Source of the DNA: Firmicutes bacterium OM04-13BH
GTDB taxonomy: Bacteria; Bacillota; Clostridia; Lachnospirales; Lachnospiraceae
Assembly (NCBI GenBank): GCA_003481745.1
Contig: QULP01000010.1
Span: 43,238 to 107,237 of the forward strand
Direction of reading: 5' to 3'
DNA: 64,000 nucleotides
Position 1 is the first letter of the stretch. Each line of letters starts with the position of its first letter. A program made the position numbers and the translations under genes. Below, piece after piece: positions 28,651-37,757 of this stretch. Below the pieces are notes generated by a model. It was not told where the DNA came from. It saw nothing but the letters and a program-made list of their open reading frames with translations, and ran no database searches.

Positions 28651-29499
28651 TCAACCTTTTACTGCACCTGCTGTCATACCTTTTACCAGTTTATCCTGAA
28701 AGATAATGAACATGATAATCATTGGAAGCAATGTTAATGTAAGAACAGCCATAATCATTGGAGTGTTCATGGAATACTGTCCCTGAAATTCCCAGATTGC
28801 CAGTGGCAGAGTTCTGTTCGGTGAGGACTGTGTTAAGGTATAAGCAAATGAAAATTCATTCCACATATTTACACCATTGTAAATTGCCAGTGTTGCAAGA
28901 CCAGGTTTTGCCAGTGGTAAAATCATGGAGAAGAACATCTGAATTTTTCCACATCCATCAATTTCTGCTGATTCTTCGATTTCTCTCGGAATCTCCTGCA
29001 TAAAACTTGTTAAGATAAAGACTGAAATCGGTACTGCAAATGCAATGTATGGACCAATCAATGCCCAGATAGAATCATATAAACCGGTTGCTTTCGACAT
29101 TTTAAATACCGGAATCAAAGTAATATGTACCGGAATTGACATACATGCTACAATCAATCCATAAATCGGCTGAGCCAGTTTGAATTTAAATCTTGCCAGT
29201 GGATAAGAAGCACAAGCTGAGATAAACAACAGTAAAATCAGAGAAACTGCAAGTACAATCACACTGTTTTTAAAGTAGTTTAAAAATCCACCGGTTAATA
29301 CTTCTGTGTAGTTTGCCCAGTTTAATTTATCCGGAAGCTGGAATACACCTTTGGTTAACATTTCAAATTTCTCTTTGAAAGAGTTCAGTACCATAAAAAT
29401 AAATGGTGTAAAGGAAACGATAAGCCATACAATTGCAAAGAAAAATGCTACAATCCAGGCAGCTATACTTTTTCTCTTACTTTTCTTATAAGTATCCAT
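28651..29499 (-). CDS. Carbohydrate ABC transporter permease, MalG-like
   Basis: A 282-residue permease with six predicted membrane helices and the EAA loop 'EIEESAEIDGCGKIQMFFSM'. The C-terminus MTAGAVKG is typical. It is the last gene of the importer operon (binding protein, MalF-like, MalG-like) and follows its partner by three bases. No ATPase gene is present, as is usual for systems that borrow MsmX. Confidence 0.92.
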   Translation of the reverse strand: MDTYKKSKRKSIAAWIVAFFFAIVWLIVSFTPFIFMVLNSFKEKFEMLTKGVFQLPDKLNWANYTEVLTGGFLNYFKNSVIVLAVSLILLLFISACASYPLARFKFKLAQPIYGLIVACMSIPVHITLIPVFKMSKATGLYDSIWALIGPYIAFAVPISVFILTSFMQEIPREIEESAEIDGCGKIQMFFSMILPLAKPGLATLAIYNGVNMWNEFSFAYTLTQSSPNRTLPLAIWEFQGQYSMNTPMIMAVLTLTLLPMIIMFIIFQDKLVKGMTAGAVKG

Positions 29500-29502
29500 G
29501 AA

Positions 29503-30405
29503 TTAATCCTCCTTCTTTCCATTTAATAGTTTCATGGTAATCAAAGATACCATTGAAATCAGAATAAACATACCACCTGCTACCGCAGAACCATAACCCA
29601 TGTTGAACGTCTTAAATGACTGTTTGTACATATACGTTGCCATCAACTCTGTTGATGTACCAGGACCACCGCCTGTCATAACGTAAATCAAATCGAAGTA
29701 TTTCAAAGAACCTACCATGGAAAGAATTGCTGCACTCTTCATGGATGGTACTAATAACGGAAGTGCGATTTTCCAGAAGTACTGTCCTCTTGTTGCTCCG
29801 TCGATTCTTGCTGCCTCAAATACATCATAAGGAATGTTTGTAAAGGCTGCCATGAAATAAACCATGTAGAATGGAGTGAACTGCCAGCAGATAATCAGGA
29901 TAACTGTAAACAGTGCTGTTTTTGGATTACCAAGCAGGTCAACATTTCCACCTCCGAACCATCCGAAAATTGTACTTACGATACCACCGTTTGTTGCTAA
30001 TGCATAAGTAAATAAGAAACCGATTGCTACAGATGACATTAACAGTGGAATAAACCAGATAATTTTGAAGATAGTCAGTTTCTTTCCACCGAAGTCTAAG
30101 AATGTTGCAAGTGCAAGACCAATCGGAATCTGTATCACAATAGATAAAATCATGATAATGACATTGTTTTTAAATGCAATCCAGAAGTTGCTGTCTTTTA
30201 ACAGTTTTGTCCAGTTGCCAAGTCCGATAAACTTTTTAGCGGACGAAATACCGTTCCACTGGTATCCACTTGTGATGAAAGTATCTACAATCGGATAGAA
30301 CACGTAAACCAACATCAAGATGGCTACCGGTGCAAGGAACAACGCCGCTACTTTTCTTGTGTTTCTCTGTCTTAATTCCAACAAAGAAATACTTTTTTCT
30401 TTCAT
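29503..30405 (-). CDS. Carbohydrate ABC transporter permease, MalF-like
   Basis: About 300 residues with six predicted membrane helices and the EAA loop 'VFEAARIDGATRGQYFWKIA'. The ATG at 30405 (MKEKSISLLE) is used rather than the upstream in-frame start because AGGAGGGC lies just before it. A 35-nt operator-like sequence at 30475-30509 precedes it, so it probably has a promoter of its own in addition to read-through from the binding-protein gene. Confidence 0.92.
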   Translation of the reverse strand: MKEKSISLLELRQRNTRKVAALFLAPVAILMLVYVFYPIVDTFITSGYQWNGISSAKKFIGLGNWTKLLKDSNFWIAFKNNVIIMILSIVIQIPIGLALATFLDFGGKKLTIFKIIWFIPLLMSSVAIGFLFTYALATNGGIVSTIFGWFGGGNVDLLGNPKTALFTVILIICWQFTPFYMVYFMAAFTNIPYDVFEAARIDGATRGQYFWKIALPLLVPSMKSAAILSMVGSLKYFDLIYVMTGGGPGTSTELMATYMYKQSFKTFNMGYGSAVAGGMFILISMVSLITMKLLNGKKED

Positions 30406-30474
30406 AATAAAAGCCCTCCTTCTTATTTCTCTCAACGCTTTTCTTATTGTATATATTAACAAAGAACCTTTATT

Positions 30475-30509
30475 AAAAACATAGAACAATCTACACATTA
30501 TCTATAATT
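30475..30509 (-). promoter_or_regulatory. Operator-like 35-nt repeat, copy 1, upstream of the permeases
   Basis: On the minus strand it contains TAGATAATGTGTAGAT, two TAGAT boxes eleven bases apart, and continues into TTCTATG. The same 35 nt, with one mismatch, occur upstream of the binding-protein gene at 32031-32065. It is probably a regulator site or promoter shared by both transcripts. Confidence 0.6.
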
Positions 30510-30549
30510 ATTTGACTTTGTTTGTGCAGAAATTATAGATTTTTCTATA

Positions 30550-30588
30550 TCAAAAAGAACCTCATGCACATTTTGTACATGAGGCTCA
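30550..30588 (-). terminator. Terminator after the binding-protein gene
   Basis: CCTCATGCACA and TGTACATGAGG form a stem followed by a U-run on the minus strand. It partly uncouples the abundant binding protein from the permeases. Confidence 0.8.
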
Positions 30589-30599
30589 ATACTTAATTC

Positions 30600-31943
30600 T
30601 TATTCAGCTTTTGTGCTTAAATATTCATCCATTGCATCCTGCATTTCCTGCTGAGCTTCTTCTGGAGTTTTTGTTAAACCAAAGACTTCCTGTAAACCAT
30701 CAAGGTGAGCAGTTGCTACTGAAGGAGCAAGGTACTGGTCATACCATAACTGGATTTCCGGTGCATTGTTTGCAGCTTCAACAATTTCTTTTGTCAGCGG
30801 GTCTTTCAGTTTGTCTTCAATACCTTTGATTGGAGGAATTTTTCCACTTTCTACTTCAAAGTCAACAACTTCATCAGATAACAGGTCTTCTGCACATTCA
30901 AATGCAGCTGCTAATTTATCATCTGTACAATTGAAAGATACGAACTGGTCACCTACAGTACCAATCTGGATAGTTGGGTCTGCATCAGAACCTTCGATTT
31001 CCGGGAATGGAAACCATCCAACCTTCTGATAGAATTCTTCACTATCTGTTGCAAATGTACCTGTATACCAGGAACCACAAAGCAGCATACCTGCTGTTTC
31101 CTGATACATTAACTGTTTTGCCTGTCCATCATCTTCACTTAAGGAGTTAACACCTTCTGGGAAGTATCCGTCATTTACCCATTCCTGAATCTTTTCACCT
31201 GCTTTGATGAAGCAGTCATCTGTAAATTTGCCTTCACCTGCTACTGCATTCTGGAATGGTTCAAGTCCGCCATAACGAGCTGCTAAGCACATAAAGTACA
31301 TAGAACCTGTCCATTTAGAACCGTTAGCCAGTGCAAATGGTGTAATTCCGTTGTCTTTTAAAGTTGCGCAGATATTTTCCAAATCAGATAATGTTTTTGG
31401 TTCTTCTAAGTTATATTTTTCAAACATTTCTTTATTATAAAAGATACCAGCTAAGGATACGTTCTGATAAGGTATTGCATAAATATGGTCATTATAGGTT
31501 GCCTGAGCAATCGCAGCATCCATTAATTTGTCTTTGATATCAGAGTTGTTAAATAAATCATCGATTGGCTGTGCATATCCAGAATCAATGTATTCAAACA
31601 TAGGACCGCCTGACCAGCTGGAATACATATCCGGACACTCACCTGAGCTCATTGCTACAACCAGTTTTTCTTTGTAAGTATCGTTCTGTGTTGGAACGCT
31701 TGTTACATGATATCCGGATTTTGTTTCAGAATTGAATTTTTCTACTGCTTTATCAATAACATCTTTATCCGGTGATTCTGTTCCGATGTTCCAATACACG
31801 ATTTCTTTGTCGTCTCCGCCCTTGCTTGAAGAACCAGAACTGCTGTCACTGCTGTCTCCACCGCTTGAACCACAAGCTGCTAAAGATGCTGCCATTAAAG
31901 CTGACATAGAAAGTGCTGCAAGTTGTTTCATTCTCTTTTTCAT
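30600..31943 (-). CDS. Sugar ABC transporter substrate-binding lipoprotein, 447 aa
   Basis: A signal peptide with lipobox LAACG is followed by a Ser/Gly-rich linker and a family 1 solute-binding fold. Visible segments include 'IVYWNIGTESPDKDVIDKAV' and 'ECPDMYSSWSGGPMFEYIDS'. It is the first gene of the importer operon and has an AGGAGG-type ribosome site. With GH43 nearby, a xylo- or arabino-oligosaccharide is a plausible ligand, but this is inferred from context only. Confidence 0.93.
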   Translation of the reverse strand: MKKRMKQLAALSMSALMAASLAACGSSGGDSSDSSSGSSSKGGDDKEIVYWNIGTESPDKDVIDKAVEKFNSETKSGYHVTSVPTQNDTYKEKLVVAMSSGECPDMYSSWSGGPMFEYIDSGYAQPIDDLFNNSDIKDKLMDAAIAQATYNDHIYAIPYQNVSLAGIFYNKEMFEKYNLEEPKTLSDLENICATLKDNGITPFALANGSKWTGSMYFMCLAARYGGLEPFQNAVAGEGKFTDDCFIKAGEKIQEWVNDGYFPEGVNSLSEDDGQAKQLMYQETAGMLLCGSWYTGTFATDSEEFYQKVGWFPFPEIEGSDADPTIQIGTVGDQFVSFNCTDDKLAAAFECAEDLLSDEVVDFEVESGKIPPIKGIEDKLKDPLTKEIVEAANNAPEIQLWYDQYLAPSVATAHLDGLQEVFGLTKTPEEAQQEMQDAMDEYLSTKAE

Positions 31944-32030
31944 TCTCTTTTTCCTCCTGATTTTCCATTTTCATTTCTGCGAACGAAATGTCTTTCCTGA
32001 TGAATCTAATATTATCAAAAAAAATCTATA

Positions 32031-32065
32031 AAAAACATAGAACCATCTACACATTATCTATAATT
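32031..32065 (-). promoter_or_regulatory. Operator-like 35-nt repeat, copy 2, upstream of the binding-protein gene
   Basis: Identical to 30475-30509 except for one base. The position about 90-120 bases before the binding-protein start fits a promoter or activator site. Confidence 0.6.
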
Positions 32066-32176
32066 TTCTTACCTGATATCATGGCAGAATCCACAAACTC
32101 TATTGACATGACCCACTCTAAATGGTACGATTTTCACAAATAAAATCCAAAAATTTTAACAAAGCAGGTGAAAAAT

Positions 32177-33199
32177 ATGAGCTTTCAGACACAAATTTTA
32201 AGATACACCGATCAAGAACTTGCCTCTCTGATTGAAGATGAAACAGCAACCGAAGCCCTTGGAAAAGAAGCCGATAAGGTACGCCGTGCCAATTATGGCA
32301 ATGAAGTTTATGTACGTGGTTTAATTGAATTTTCAAATTATTGTAAAAATGACTGCTACTACTGCGGTATCCGAAAAGGAAACCGGAAAGCAGACCGCTA
32401 CCGCCTTTCTTTTGACGACATTTTATCCTGCTGTGAAGAAGGATTTGCTCTCGGTTTCCGTACCTTTGTACTGCAAGGTGGAGAAGACCCGTGGTACACG
32501 GATGAGAAAGTCTGTCAGATTGTTTCTGCTATTAAAGAACGCTTTCCGGAATGTGCCGTCACGTTATCGATTGGAGAAAAATCAAAAGAAAGCTATCAGG
32601 CTTATTTCAATGCCGGTGCAGAACGCTATCTGCTTCGCCATGAGACAGCCGAGCCTGAACATTATCAGAAATTACACCCTGACAGCATGAGCCTTGAAAA
32701 CCGCAAACGCTGTCTCTTTGATTTAAAAGAAATCGGATATCAAGTCGGTTCCGGATTCATGGTCGGCTCTCCTTATCAAACTGCCGAAAATCTCGTTTCG
32801 GATCTTCGATTTTTGCAGGAATTACAGCCTGATATGATAGGAATCGGACCTTATATTACCCATCAGGATACCCCGTTTGCTGAATTTCCAAGCGGAAGCC
32901 TGACTAAGACCCTGCGTCTGGTTTCGATTTTAAGACTGCTCTTTCCTTATGCACTGATTCCATCCACCACGGCACTTGGAACAATTCATCCGGAAGGACG
33001 AGAACTCGGCTTAAAAGCCGGAGGCAATGTCGTCATGCCAAATCTTTCTCCTGTCTCGGTTCGTAAAAAATACGAACTCTATGAAAATAAGATTTGCACC
33101 GGAGAAGAAGCTGCACAGTGCCGAGGATGCCTTGAAGCAAGGGTAAAAAAAGCGGGGTATCAGATTGTAACGGCAAGAGGTGATGTAAAAAAACATTAA
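32177..33199 (+). CDS. hydE: [FeFe]-hydrogenase H-cluster maturase HydE (radical SAM)
   Basis: The radical SAM motif Cys56-x3-Cys60-x2-Cys63 appears in 'NYCKNDCYYCGIRKGN'. The neighbouring 'ANYGNEVYVRGLIEFS' and the C-terminal 'NVVMPNLSPVSVRKKYELYE' are typical of HydE rather than biotin synthase. HydE helps build the diiron dithiomethylamine ligand set of the H-cluster. The ATG at 32177 has AGGTG six bases ahead, better than the GTG at 32168. HydF and HydG are not in the window. Because it stands alone, a HydE-like paralogue of other function cannot be fully excluded. Confidence 0.88.
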   Translation: MSFQTQILRYTDQELASLIEDETATEALGKEADKVRRANYGNEVYVRGLIEFSNYCKNDCYYCGIRKGNRKADRYRLSFDDILSCCEEGFALGFRTFVLQGGEDPWYTDEKVCQIVSAIKERFPECAVTLSIGEKSKESYQAYFNAGAERYLLRHETAEPEHYQKLHPDSMSLENRKRCLFDLKEIGYQVGSGFMVGSPYQTAENLVSDLRFLQELQPDMIGIGPYITHQDTPFAEFPSGSLTKTLRLVSILRLLFPYALIPSTTALGTIHPEGRELGLKAGGNVVMPNLSPVSVRKKYELYENKICTGEEAAQCRGCLEARVKKAGYQIVTARGDVKKH

Positions 33200-33201
33200 A
33201 C

Positions 33202-33248
33202 ATAAGGGACGGAGTTCGTGGCAAACGCCATAAATTCCGTCCCTTATT
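33202..33248. terminator. Terminator between convergent hydE and folBK
   Basis: AAGGGACGGAGTT pairs with AATTCCGTCCCTT, and an inner TGGCA/TGCCA-like pairing extends the stem. It resembles the terminator at 39006-39058. Confidence 0.85.
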
Positions 33249-33250
33249 TC

Positions 33251-34066
33251 TTACTGCAGTGCCTGAAGCATCTGAAGCATTGTCATTTTTGTAATTGGAT
33301 GACGTTTCCACGGTGCAATTTCTGCCATTGGAATTAATACAAAATCACGTAAATGCATTTCAATATGTGGAATATGTAAATCCGGTGCATCGATTACTTC
33401 GTCATCATAGAGTAAAATATCTAAATCCAAAGTACGAGGTCCCCAGTGGATGATTCGTTCTCGGTTAGCATCCGCTTCGATTTCATGAAGCAGATCAAGC
33501 AGTTCATAAGGTGGCAGCAGAGTTTTAAGTTCCAATGCTCCATTTAAAAAATCATCCTGTTCCACTCCGCCATAAGGTTCGGTTACAAGATAATCAGAAA
33601 CCTGAACAACACTGCAGTCCTCTGCTGCATCAAGCAAGGCAACCGCACGGTCAAGATATGCTTTTTTATCACCCATATTAGAGCCAAGAGCAATATAGGC
33701 AGTATGCCAGCTTCTGCTGATTTCGACTGAAACGGTATCAAGTGGAAGATTGATTGGTGCCCATGGTTTTTTTACTGTAATATCTACCTGCTTCACAAGA
33801 GTAGAATAAGTGACTAAGATTGTATGAGCAACTTCTTCTGCGATTTTTTCAATTAAATTCCAAGTATTTCCCTCTACGATTTTTTTTATCAGATGGGACA
33901 CTTCCCCATAGTTAATCGAATTTTCAAGGTTATCGGTTAAGCCTGCCATGCGGGTGTCTGTGTGAAGAACTGCTGAAATCACAAATTTCTGTCCCAGAAA
34001 ATTTTCCTGCTCATACACACCGTGGTTGGCAAATACTTCTAAATCTTTGACAGTTATCTTATCCAT
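33251..34066 (-). CDS. Fused dihydroneopterin aldolase / HPPK (FolB-FolK)
   Basis: Residues 1-118 are FolB ('KITVKDLEVFANHGVYEQEN'), which splits dihydroneopterin. Residues 120-271 are FolK, with 'ALGSNMGDKKAYLDRAVALL' and 'RTLDLDILLYDDEVID', which pyrophosphorylates the hydroxymethyl product. The fusion is common in Firmicutes. It is the last gene of the operon folE-HD-folP-folBK. The final residues run into the convergent terminator region. Confidence 0.95.
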   Translation of the reverse strand: MDKITVKDLEVFANHGVYEQENFLGQKFVISAVLHTDTRMAGLTDNLENSINYGEVSHLIKKIVEGNTWNLIEKIAEEVAHTILVTYSTLVKQVDITVKKPWAPINLPLDTVSVEISRSWHTAYIALGSNMGDKKAYLDRAVALLDAAEDCSVVQVSDYLVTEPYGGVEQDDFLNGALELKTLLPPYELLDLLHEIEADANRERIIHWGPRTLDLDILLYDDEVIDAPDLHIPHIEMHLRDFVLIPMAEIAPWKRHPITKMTMLQMLQALQ

Positions 34067-34087
34067 AATAAGTTCTCCGATTCGTTA

Positions 34088-34894
34088 TTAGTGAGCAAGA
34101 ATTGCTTTTGTCATCTGGATGATACGTTTGTTTTCTTTGATATCATGCACACGGACAAATGCACAGTTTTTCATCACACCGATTACAGTTGTGGCAAGTG
34201 TTCCTTCTACACGCTGGTCAGCCGGCAGATTCAACGTATTTCCGATTACAGATTTTCTGGAAGTTCCAAGTAAAATTGGGAAACCAAGTCTGTGCAGAAC
34301 GTCTACATGATTGATTGCAGCGAGGTTCATTTCATAAGTTTTTCCAAATCCAACACCTGGGTCTAACATGATTTTATCATCAGCAACTCCGGCTTCTCTT
34401 GCGATTTTAACACATTCAGCCATCTCACTTACCATGTCTTCTAAGAAATCATTGTAAACTGCTTCATCTTTGTTATGCATCAGACAGCAGGCTGCATTAT
34501 ATTTTGCGGTCATAAGTGCCGTTTTTTTATCAAATTTAAAGCCCCATATATCATTTACAAGGTCTGCGCCTGCCTGAAGAGCAGCTTCTGCAACATTTCC
34601 TTTATAAGTATCGATTGATACCGGAACATCAAAACGAGCTTTGACAGCTTCAATAATCGGGACAACTCTTGCGATTTCTTCTTCTTCTGAAATTACGATA
34701 TGTCCCGGGCGTGTGGACTCTCCACCGATATCTACGATATCTGTCCCTCCTTTAATCATTTCTTCTGCATGATGCAGAGCTGCATCAAGATTATTAAATT
34801 TTCCTCCGTCTGAGAAAGAGTCCGGAGTTACATTTAAAATCCCCATAATATAGGTTTCATTTTTTACATCAAATTCACGATTTCCGATTTTCAT
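34088..34894 (-). CDS. folP: Dihydropteroate synthase
   Basis: This enzyme joins p-aminobenzoate to the pterin pyrophosphate. The two signature segments are 'IMGILNVTPDSFSDGGKF' near the N-terminus and 'DIVDIGGESTRPGH' near residue 55. The substrate-binding 'LDPGVGFGKTYEMNL' and the final 'VRVHDIKENKRI' are also present. At 268 residues it is of normal size. It lies between the HD-domain gene and folBK. Confidence 0.96.
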   Translation of the reverse strand: MKIGNREFDVKNETYIMGILNVTPDSFSDGGKFNNLDAALHHAEEMIKGGTDIVDIGGESTRPGHIVISEEEEIARVVPIIEAVKARFDVPVSIDTYKGNVAEAALQAGADLVNDIWGFKFDKKTALMTAKYNAACCLMHNKDEAVYNDFLEDMVSEMAECVKIAREAGVADDKIMLDPGVGFGKTYEMNLAAINHVDVLHRLGFPILLGTSRKSVIGNTLNLPADQRVEGTLATTVIGVMKNCAFVRVHDIKENKRIIQMTKAILAH

Positions 34895-34933
34895 AGTCTT
34901 TTATCTCCAAATTTAGTATTTAACAAATTCGTT

Positions 34934-35416
34934 CTAATAAAACAACGCTAAATTTTTCTTGGTATCCGGCCAGTTACATTCTTTGATTGCCGGACATGCA
35001 AAACAGTTCCGAGACTGTTTGTCTGCACGGTAAAGATATTTTGCAAGAAGAGAATCCTCCTCAGAAGATTCTTTTCTGTGACCGGCGATGGCTTCTGCAA
35101 CCTGTATAACTTCTTCTTTAGAGAAATCACAGAAAGTCATAATTTCATCCGCTATCCTCGCACCGGAAATATGGTGTGGAGTACCAAGTGAAATCTGTTC
35201 ATAGCGTCCGATATCATGCAGCAGGGCTGCCGCATAGATCAGTTCTTTACTTACGTTTGTTTTTTCTTCTAAGGTATAGATGTACATCAGTCTTGCAACA
35301 TCAACAAAATGTTCCATTGTATGACGGCAGAACTCACGATCTTTTTCTGCATCCTGTAATAATTTAAACTGTTCCTGATACAATGGATGATTTAAAATTT
35401 TCTGGATTCGTTCCAT
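34934..35416 (-). CDS. HD-domain phosphohydrolase, 160 aa, in folate operon
   Basis: The metal-binding residues appear in 'FCRHTMEHFVDVARLMYI' and 'AAALLHDIGRYEQI', with a later Asp in 'LYRADKQSR'. A C-terminal cysteine cluster ('NCFACPAIKECNW') is unusual and may bind a metal. HD proteins in folate operons are proposed to dephosphorylate dihydroneopterin triphosphate or related pterins, replacing FolQ. That role is inferred from position between folE and folP. Confidence 0.8.
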   Translation of the reverse strand: MERIQKILNHPLYQEQFKLLQDAEKDREFCRHTMEHFVDVARLMYIYTLEEKTNVSKELIYAAALLHDIGRYEQISLGTPHHISGARIADEIMTFCDFSKEEVIQVAEAIAGHRKESSEEDSLLAKYLYRADKQSRNCFACPAIKECNWPDTKKNLALFY

Positions 35417-35423
35417 AAATGAA

Positions 35424-35981
35424 TCAACCTTTTACCATCTGGAAGAAAGTCTGCTGAAGGTTAAAGTCTTCTGCAAAAGCACCGCGAACCATAGTTGTTA
35501 CGGTTTTGCTTCCCGGTTTCTGAACTCCACGCATGGTCATGCACATGTGCTCTGCTTCAATCATAACCATAACTCCCTTTGGCTGAAGGTGTTCTTCTAA
35601 TGCATCTGCAATCTGTGCAGTCATATTTTCCTGAATCTGTGGACGTCTTGCAAATACTTCAACGGTACGGGCAAGTTTGCTAAGACCAGCTACTTTTTCA
35701 TTTGGAATGTAAGCAACGTGTGCTTTTCCGTAGAATGGAAGTAAGTGATGTTCACAGGTAGAATAGAACGTAATATCTTTTTCTACTACCATATTGTTGT
35801 TGGTTGCATGGAACTGTTTTTCAAGATGTACACCTGCATCTTCATAAAGTCCGCCGTAAATCTGTTCACACATGCGGGCAATACGGTCCGGTGTCTCTAA
35901 AAGTCCTTCTCTGTTTACATCCTCTCCAATACCTTCTAATAACAGGCGAACGCCCTGTTTGATTTTCTCATGGTCCATCAT
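35424..35981 (-). CDS. folE: GTP cyclohydrolase I
   Basis: The first enzyme of folate synthesis, converting GTP to dihydroneopterin triphosphate. Diagnostic segments are '[20 protein letters not shown]' with zinc-binding Cys and His, and '[20 protein letters not shown]'. The ATG at 35981 is used; GAGGAGG lies ten bases ahead. It opens the fol operon, and its leader carries a terminator and a probable tetrahydrofolate riboswitch. Confidence 0.97.
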   Translation of the reverse strand: MMDHEKIKQGVRLLLEGIGEDVNREGLLETPDRIARMCEQIYGGLYEDAGVHLEKQFHATNNNMVVEKDITFYSTCEHHLLPFYGKAHVAYIPNEKVAGLSKLARTVEVFARRPQIQENMTAQIADALEEHLQPKGVMVMIEAEHMCMTMRGVQKPGSKTVTTMVRGAFAEDFNLQQTFFQMVKG

Positions 35982-36052
35982 TTCTAAAAATCCTCCTCTA
36001 ATATAAATGAATAATGTTTCGGGATGTAAGACAAGAAAAGTTTAAAAGACAC

Positions 36053-36125
36053 AAAAAAAACATCCCGATGTGAATAAGTCATCTGGAATAAATAATAATT
36101 TTTATATCCCTTCACAATCGAGATG
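36053..36125 (-). terminator. Leader terminator upstream of folE
   Basis: CATCTCGATTGTGAA (36111-36125) pairs with TTCACATCGGGATG (36061-36074) across a long A+U-rich loop, with one bulge and one G-U pair. Eight U residues follow. It lies between the aptamer and folE, so it probably acts as the expression platform. Confidence 0.75.
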
Positions 36126-36147
36126 TTGCTGTCATCTGTGTGTTGCA

Positions 36148-36232
36148 ACGGGTGCGGACTCCATATCGTAAGACGAGCTTTTCGTTTCTGCGGCAACTCC
36201 CCATCCACTGAACACTTAACGCATAGAATCCT
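36148..36232 (-). promoter_or_regulatory. Probable tetrahydrofolate (THF) riboswitch
   Basis: On the minus strand the conserved THF-I blocks GCGTTAAGTG, GGATGGG, AACGAAAAG and TCCGCACCC occur in the right order. GGATTCTAT (36223-36231) pairs with ATGGAGTCC (36156-36164) with two or three G-U pairs and would form the closing helix. The peripheral stem is less clear than in known members, so this is a divergent candidate. The fol operon downstream and the terminator support it. Confidence 0.72.
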
Positions 36233-36258
36233 ATTTTGCATATTATTTATCTGCGGCT

Positions 36259-36287
36259 ATTATAGCATCGAGTACAGAAGAAAGCAA
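36259..36287 (-). promoter_or_regulatory. SigA-type promoter of the folate operon
   Basis: On the minus strand TTGCTT (36282-36287) and TATAAT (36259-36264) are 17 bases apart. Transcription would begin near 36252, just before the putative riboswitch. Confidence 0.75.
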
Positions 36288-36426
36288 TAGAAATCCGTAG
36301 TTTGCAGGGGGGTTTTGGAAGGTTTTTCCTGTTTATGTAAAATTCAAAAGAAGGGAATGTAAAACAATGAGACAAAGAATCTGAAAATTAAATAAATAAG
36401 TAGAAATAGCCGCTAAACTGTTGGTA

Positions 36427-36454
36427 TGATATAATATTAATGATATAATATTAA
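36427..36454 (+). promoter_or_regulatory. Tandem 14-bp repeat carrying two TATAAT boxes
   Basis: TGATATAATATTAA occurs twice head to tail. TTGGTA at 36421 is 17 bases before the second TATAAT, giving a plausible promoter for the small membrane gene at 36516. The rest of the gap from 36288 to 36515 is A+T-rich without a clear gene. Confidence 0.6.
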
Positions 36455-36515
36455 TATCTAAGAAAATATTTGCGTATTCATTTTTTTAATTCTTTCAAGG
36501 AAAGGGGAAAATGTA

Positions 36516-36707
36516 ATGAAAAAACAGAACAAATCCTCTATTGTATGGTTTATTCTTAGCGTTATTGCAATGATTTTCTTGACAATGCGAGTTGCGATGA
36601 ACTGGGAATTGAAGGGTGCAGTATTGGTGTTTTTTATTTTGGGTATCGTAATAGAAATTATCTGGATAGCAAAAAATATAATAAAATTTTTTCGAGAATA
36701 TGAATAA
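36516..36707 (+). CDS. Small two-helix membrane protein, 63 aa
   Basis: Two hydrophobic segments ('SIVWFILSVIAMIFLTM' and 'GAVLVFFILGIVIEIIWIA') are joined by a short polar turn. Both ends are basic, so they probably face the cytoplasm. AAAGGGG precedes the ATG and a tandem promoter lies further up. I recognise no family. It sits beside a decayed sugar locus but on the opposite strand to most of it. Confidence 0.55.
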   Translation: MKKQNKSSIVWFILSVIAMIFLTMRVAMNWELKGAVLVFFILGIVIEIIWIAKNIIKFFREYE

Positions 36708-36776
36708 AAAGCCTCCTGATTTTAGAGTCCCAAAAATAAATGGGCCATCCTCAAACTGGATTAGCCCATTTATTTT

Positions 36777-37757
36777 TTATTTTTCTCGATTTGCCAATTC
36801 TTCTGCAATCTGTGGCATTTCACGGTCTAATTTGTAAATCACCAGCATAATTGCTGCAACCACCCAAATGATGACCGGACCCCATTTATAGATATCAGCA
36901 ATCATTGAAATCGCACTTCCTGGCTGTACTACATTTGCTCCCTGTGAACTGATATATCCACTTGCAGTCATTAAAGAAGTAATCACTGCACTTGCAATTC
37001 CTGAACCTACTTTAAATCCAAGACTTGCTCCTCCAAAAATCATGCTTTCCTGACGGAAACCATTTTTCCAGTAACTATACTCTACCACATCTCCCAGCAT
37101 ACCAAATACTGTCGCATTTAGCTGTGCTACACCAGCTGAACGAATCAATGCAATCGCAAACATATAGTAAAAGTTGTTTGGATTTAGCATAAGACATACC
37201 TGCGCTGCAATCGCAACTACTGCACCGGCGAGTGTAATATTTCTTTTCCCCCATTTCTTGATAAACATAGGACAAACCATCGCACCCAAAATAATTACAA
37301 TCGTCTCTGCAAAATATAATACACTGTACATCCATGAATCATTATGGAAGATATATTTACAATAATATGGAAGACTTATACCAATAATTGTCATGTGAGT
37401 AACCTGAACTGTCCACAATACCAATACACACCAGAAATATTTATTTTTAACCAATGCTTTTAAGTGAGTCAATACCGGGATTTTTTCTACTGTTTTTTTC
37501 TGCTCTGTTGTTATAGTTTCTTCACATTTTAAGAAGCAGAATAACAATAATGCCATTGCAATAACAACCCATAACCCCATTGTTTTAATCCATGCAGCCT
37601 GATCATTTCCAAATAATTTTACGATTGGCATTGTAAAAGTTACAGAAATAATTCTTCCAAACGGAGAGATAATCATTCTGAAAATTGATAATAAATCCTG
37701 CTGATAAGAATCTCTTGTCATTAATGCAGATAATGCGCCATAAGGTGCATTAATTGT
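36777..37757 (-). pseudogene. GPH-family sugar:cation symporter, N-terminus deleted
   Basis: About 326 residues remain of a glycoside-pentoside-hexuronide symporter, which normally has about 450. The first native residues are TINAPYGALSALMTRDSY, a well-known GPH loop. Everything before it, about four membrane helices, is missing and replaced by a fragment of another gene. The remaining eight helices are intact to the C-terminus ('DREMPQIAEELANREK'). An internal ATG at 37721 could start a product, but it could hardly work as a transporter. Confidence 0.85.

Noticed and set aside
32177..33199. Biotin synthase (BioB)
   Set aside because: The radical SAM motif fits both, but the N-terminal and C-terminal segments match HydE, and the Arg and Cys residues that bind the second BioB cluster are not apparent.
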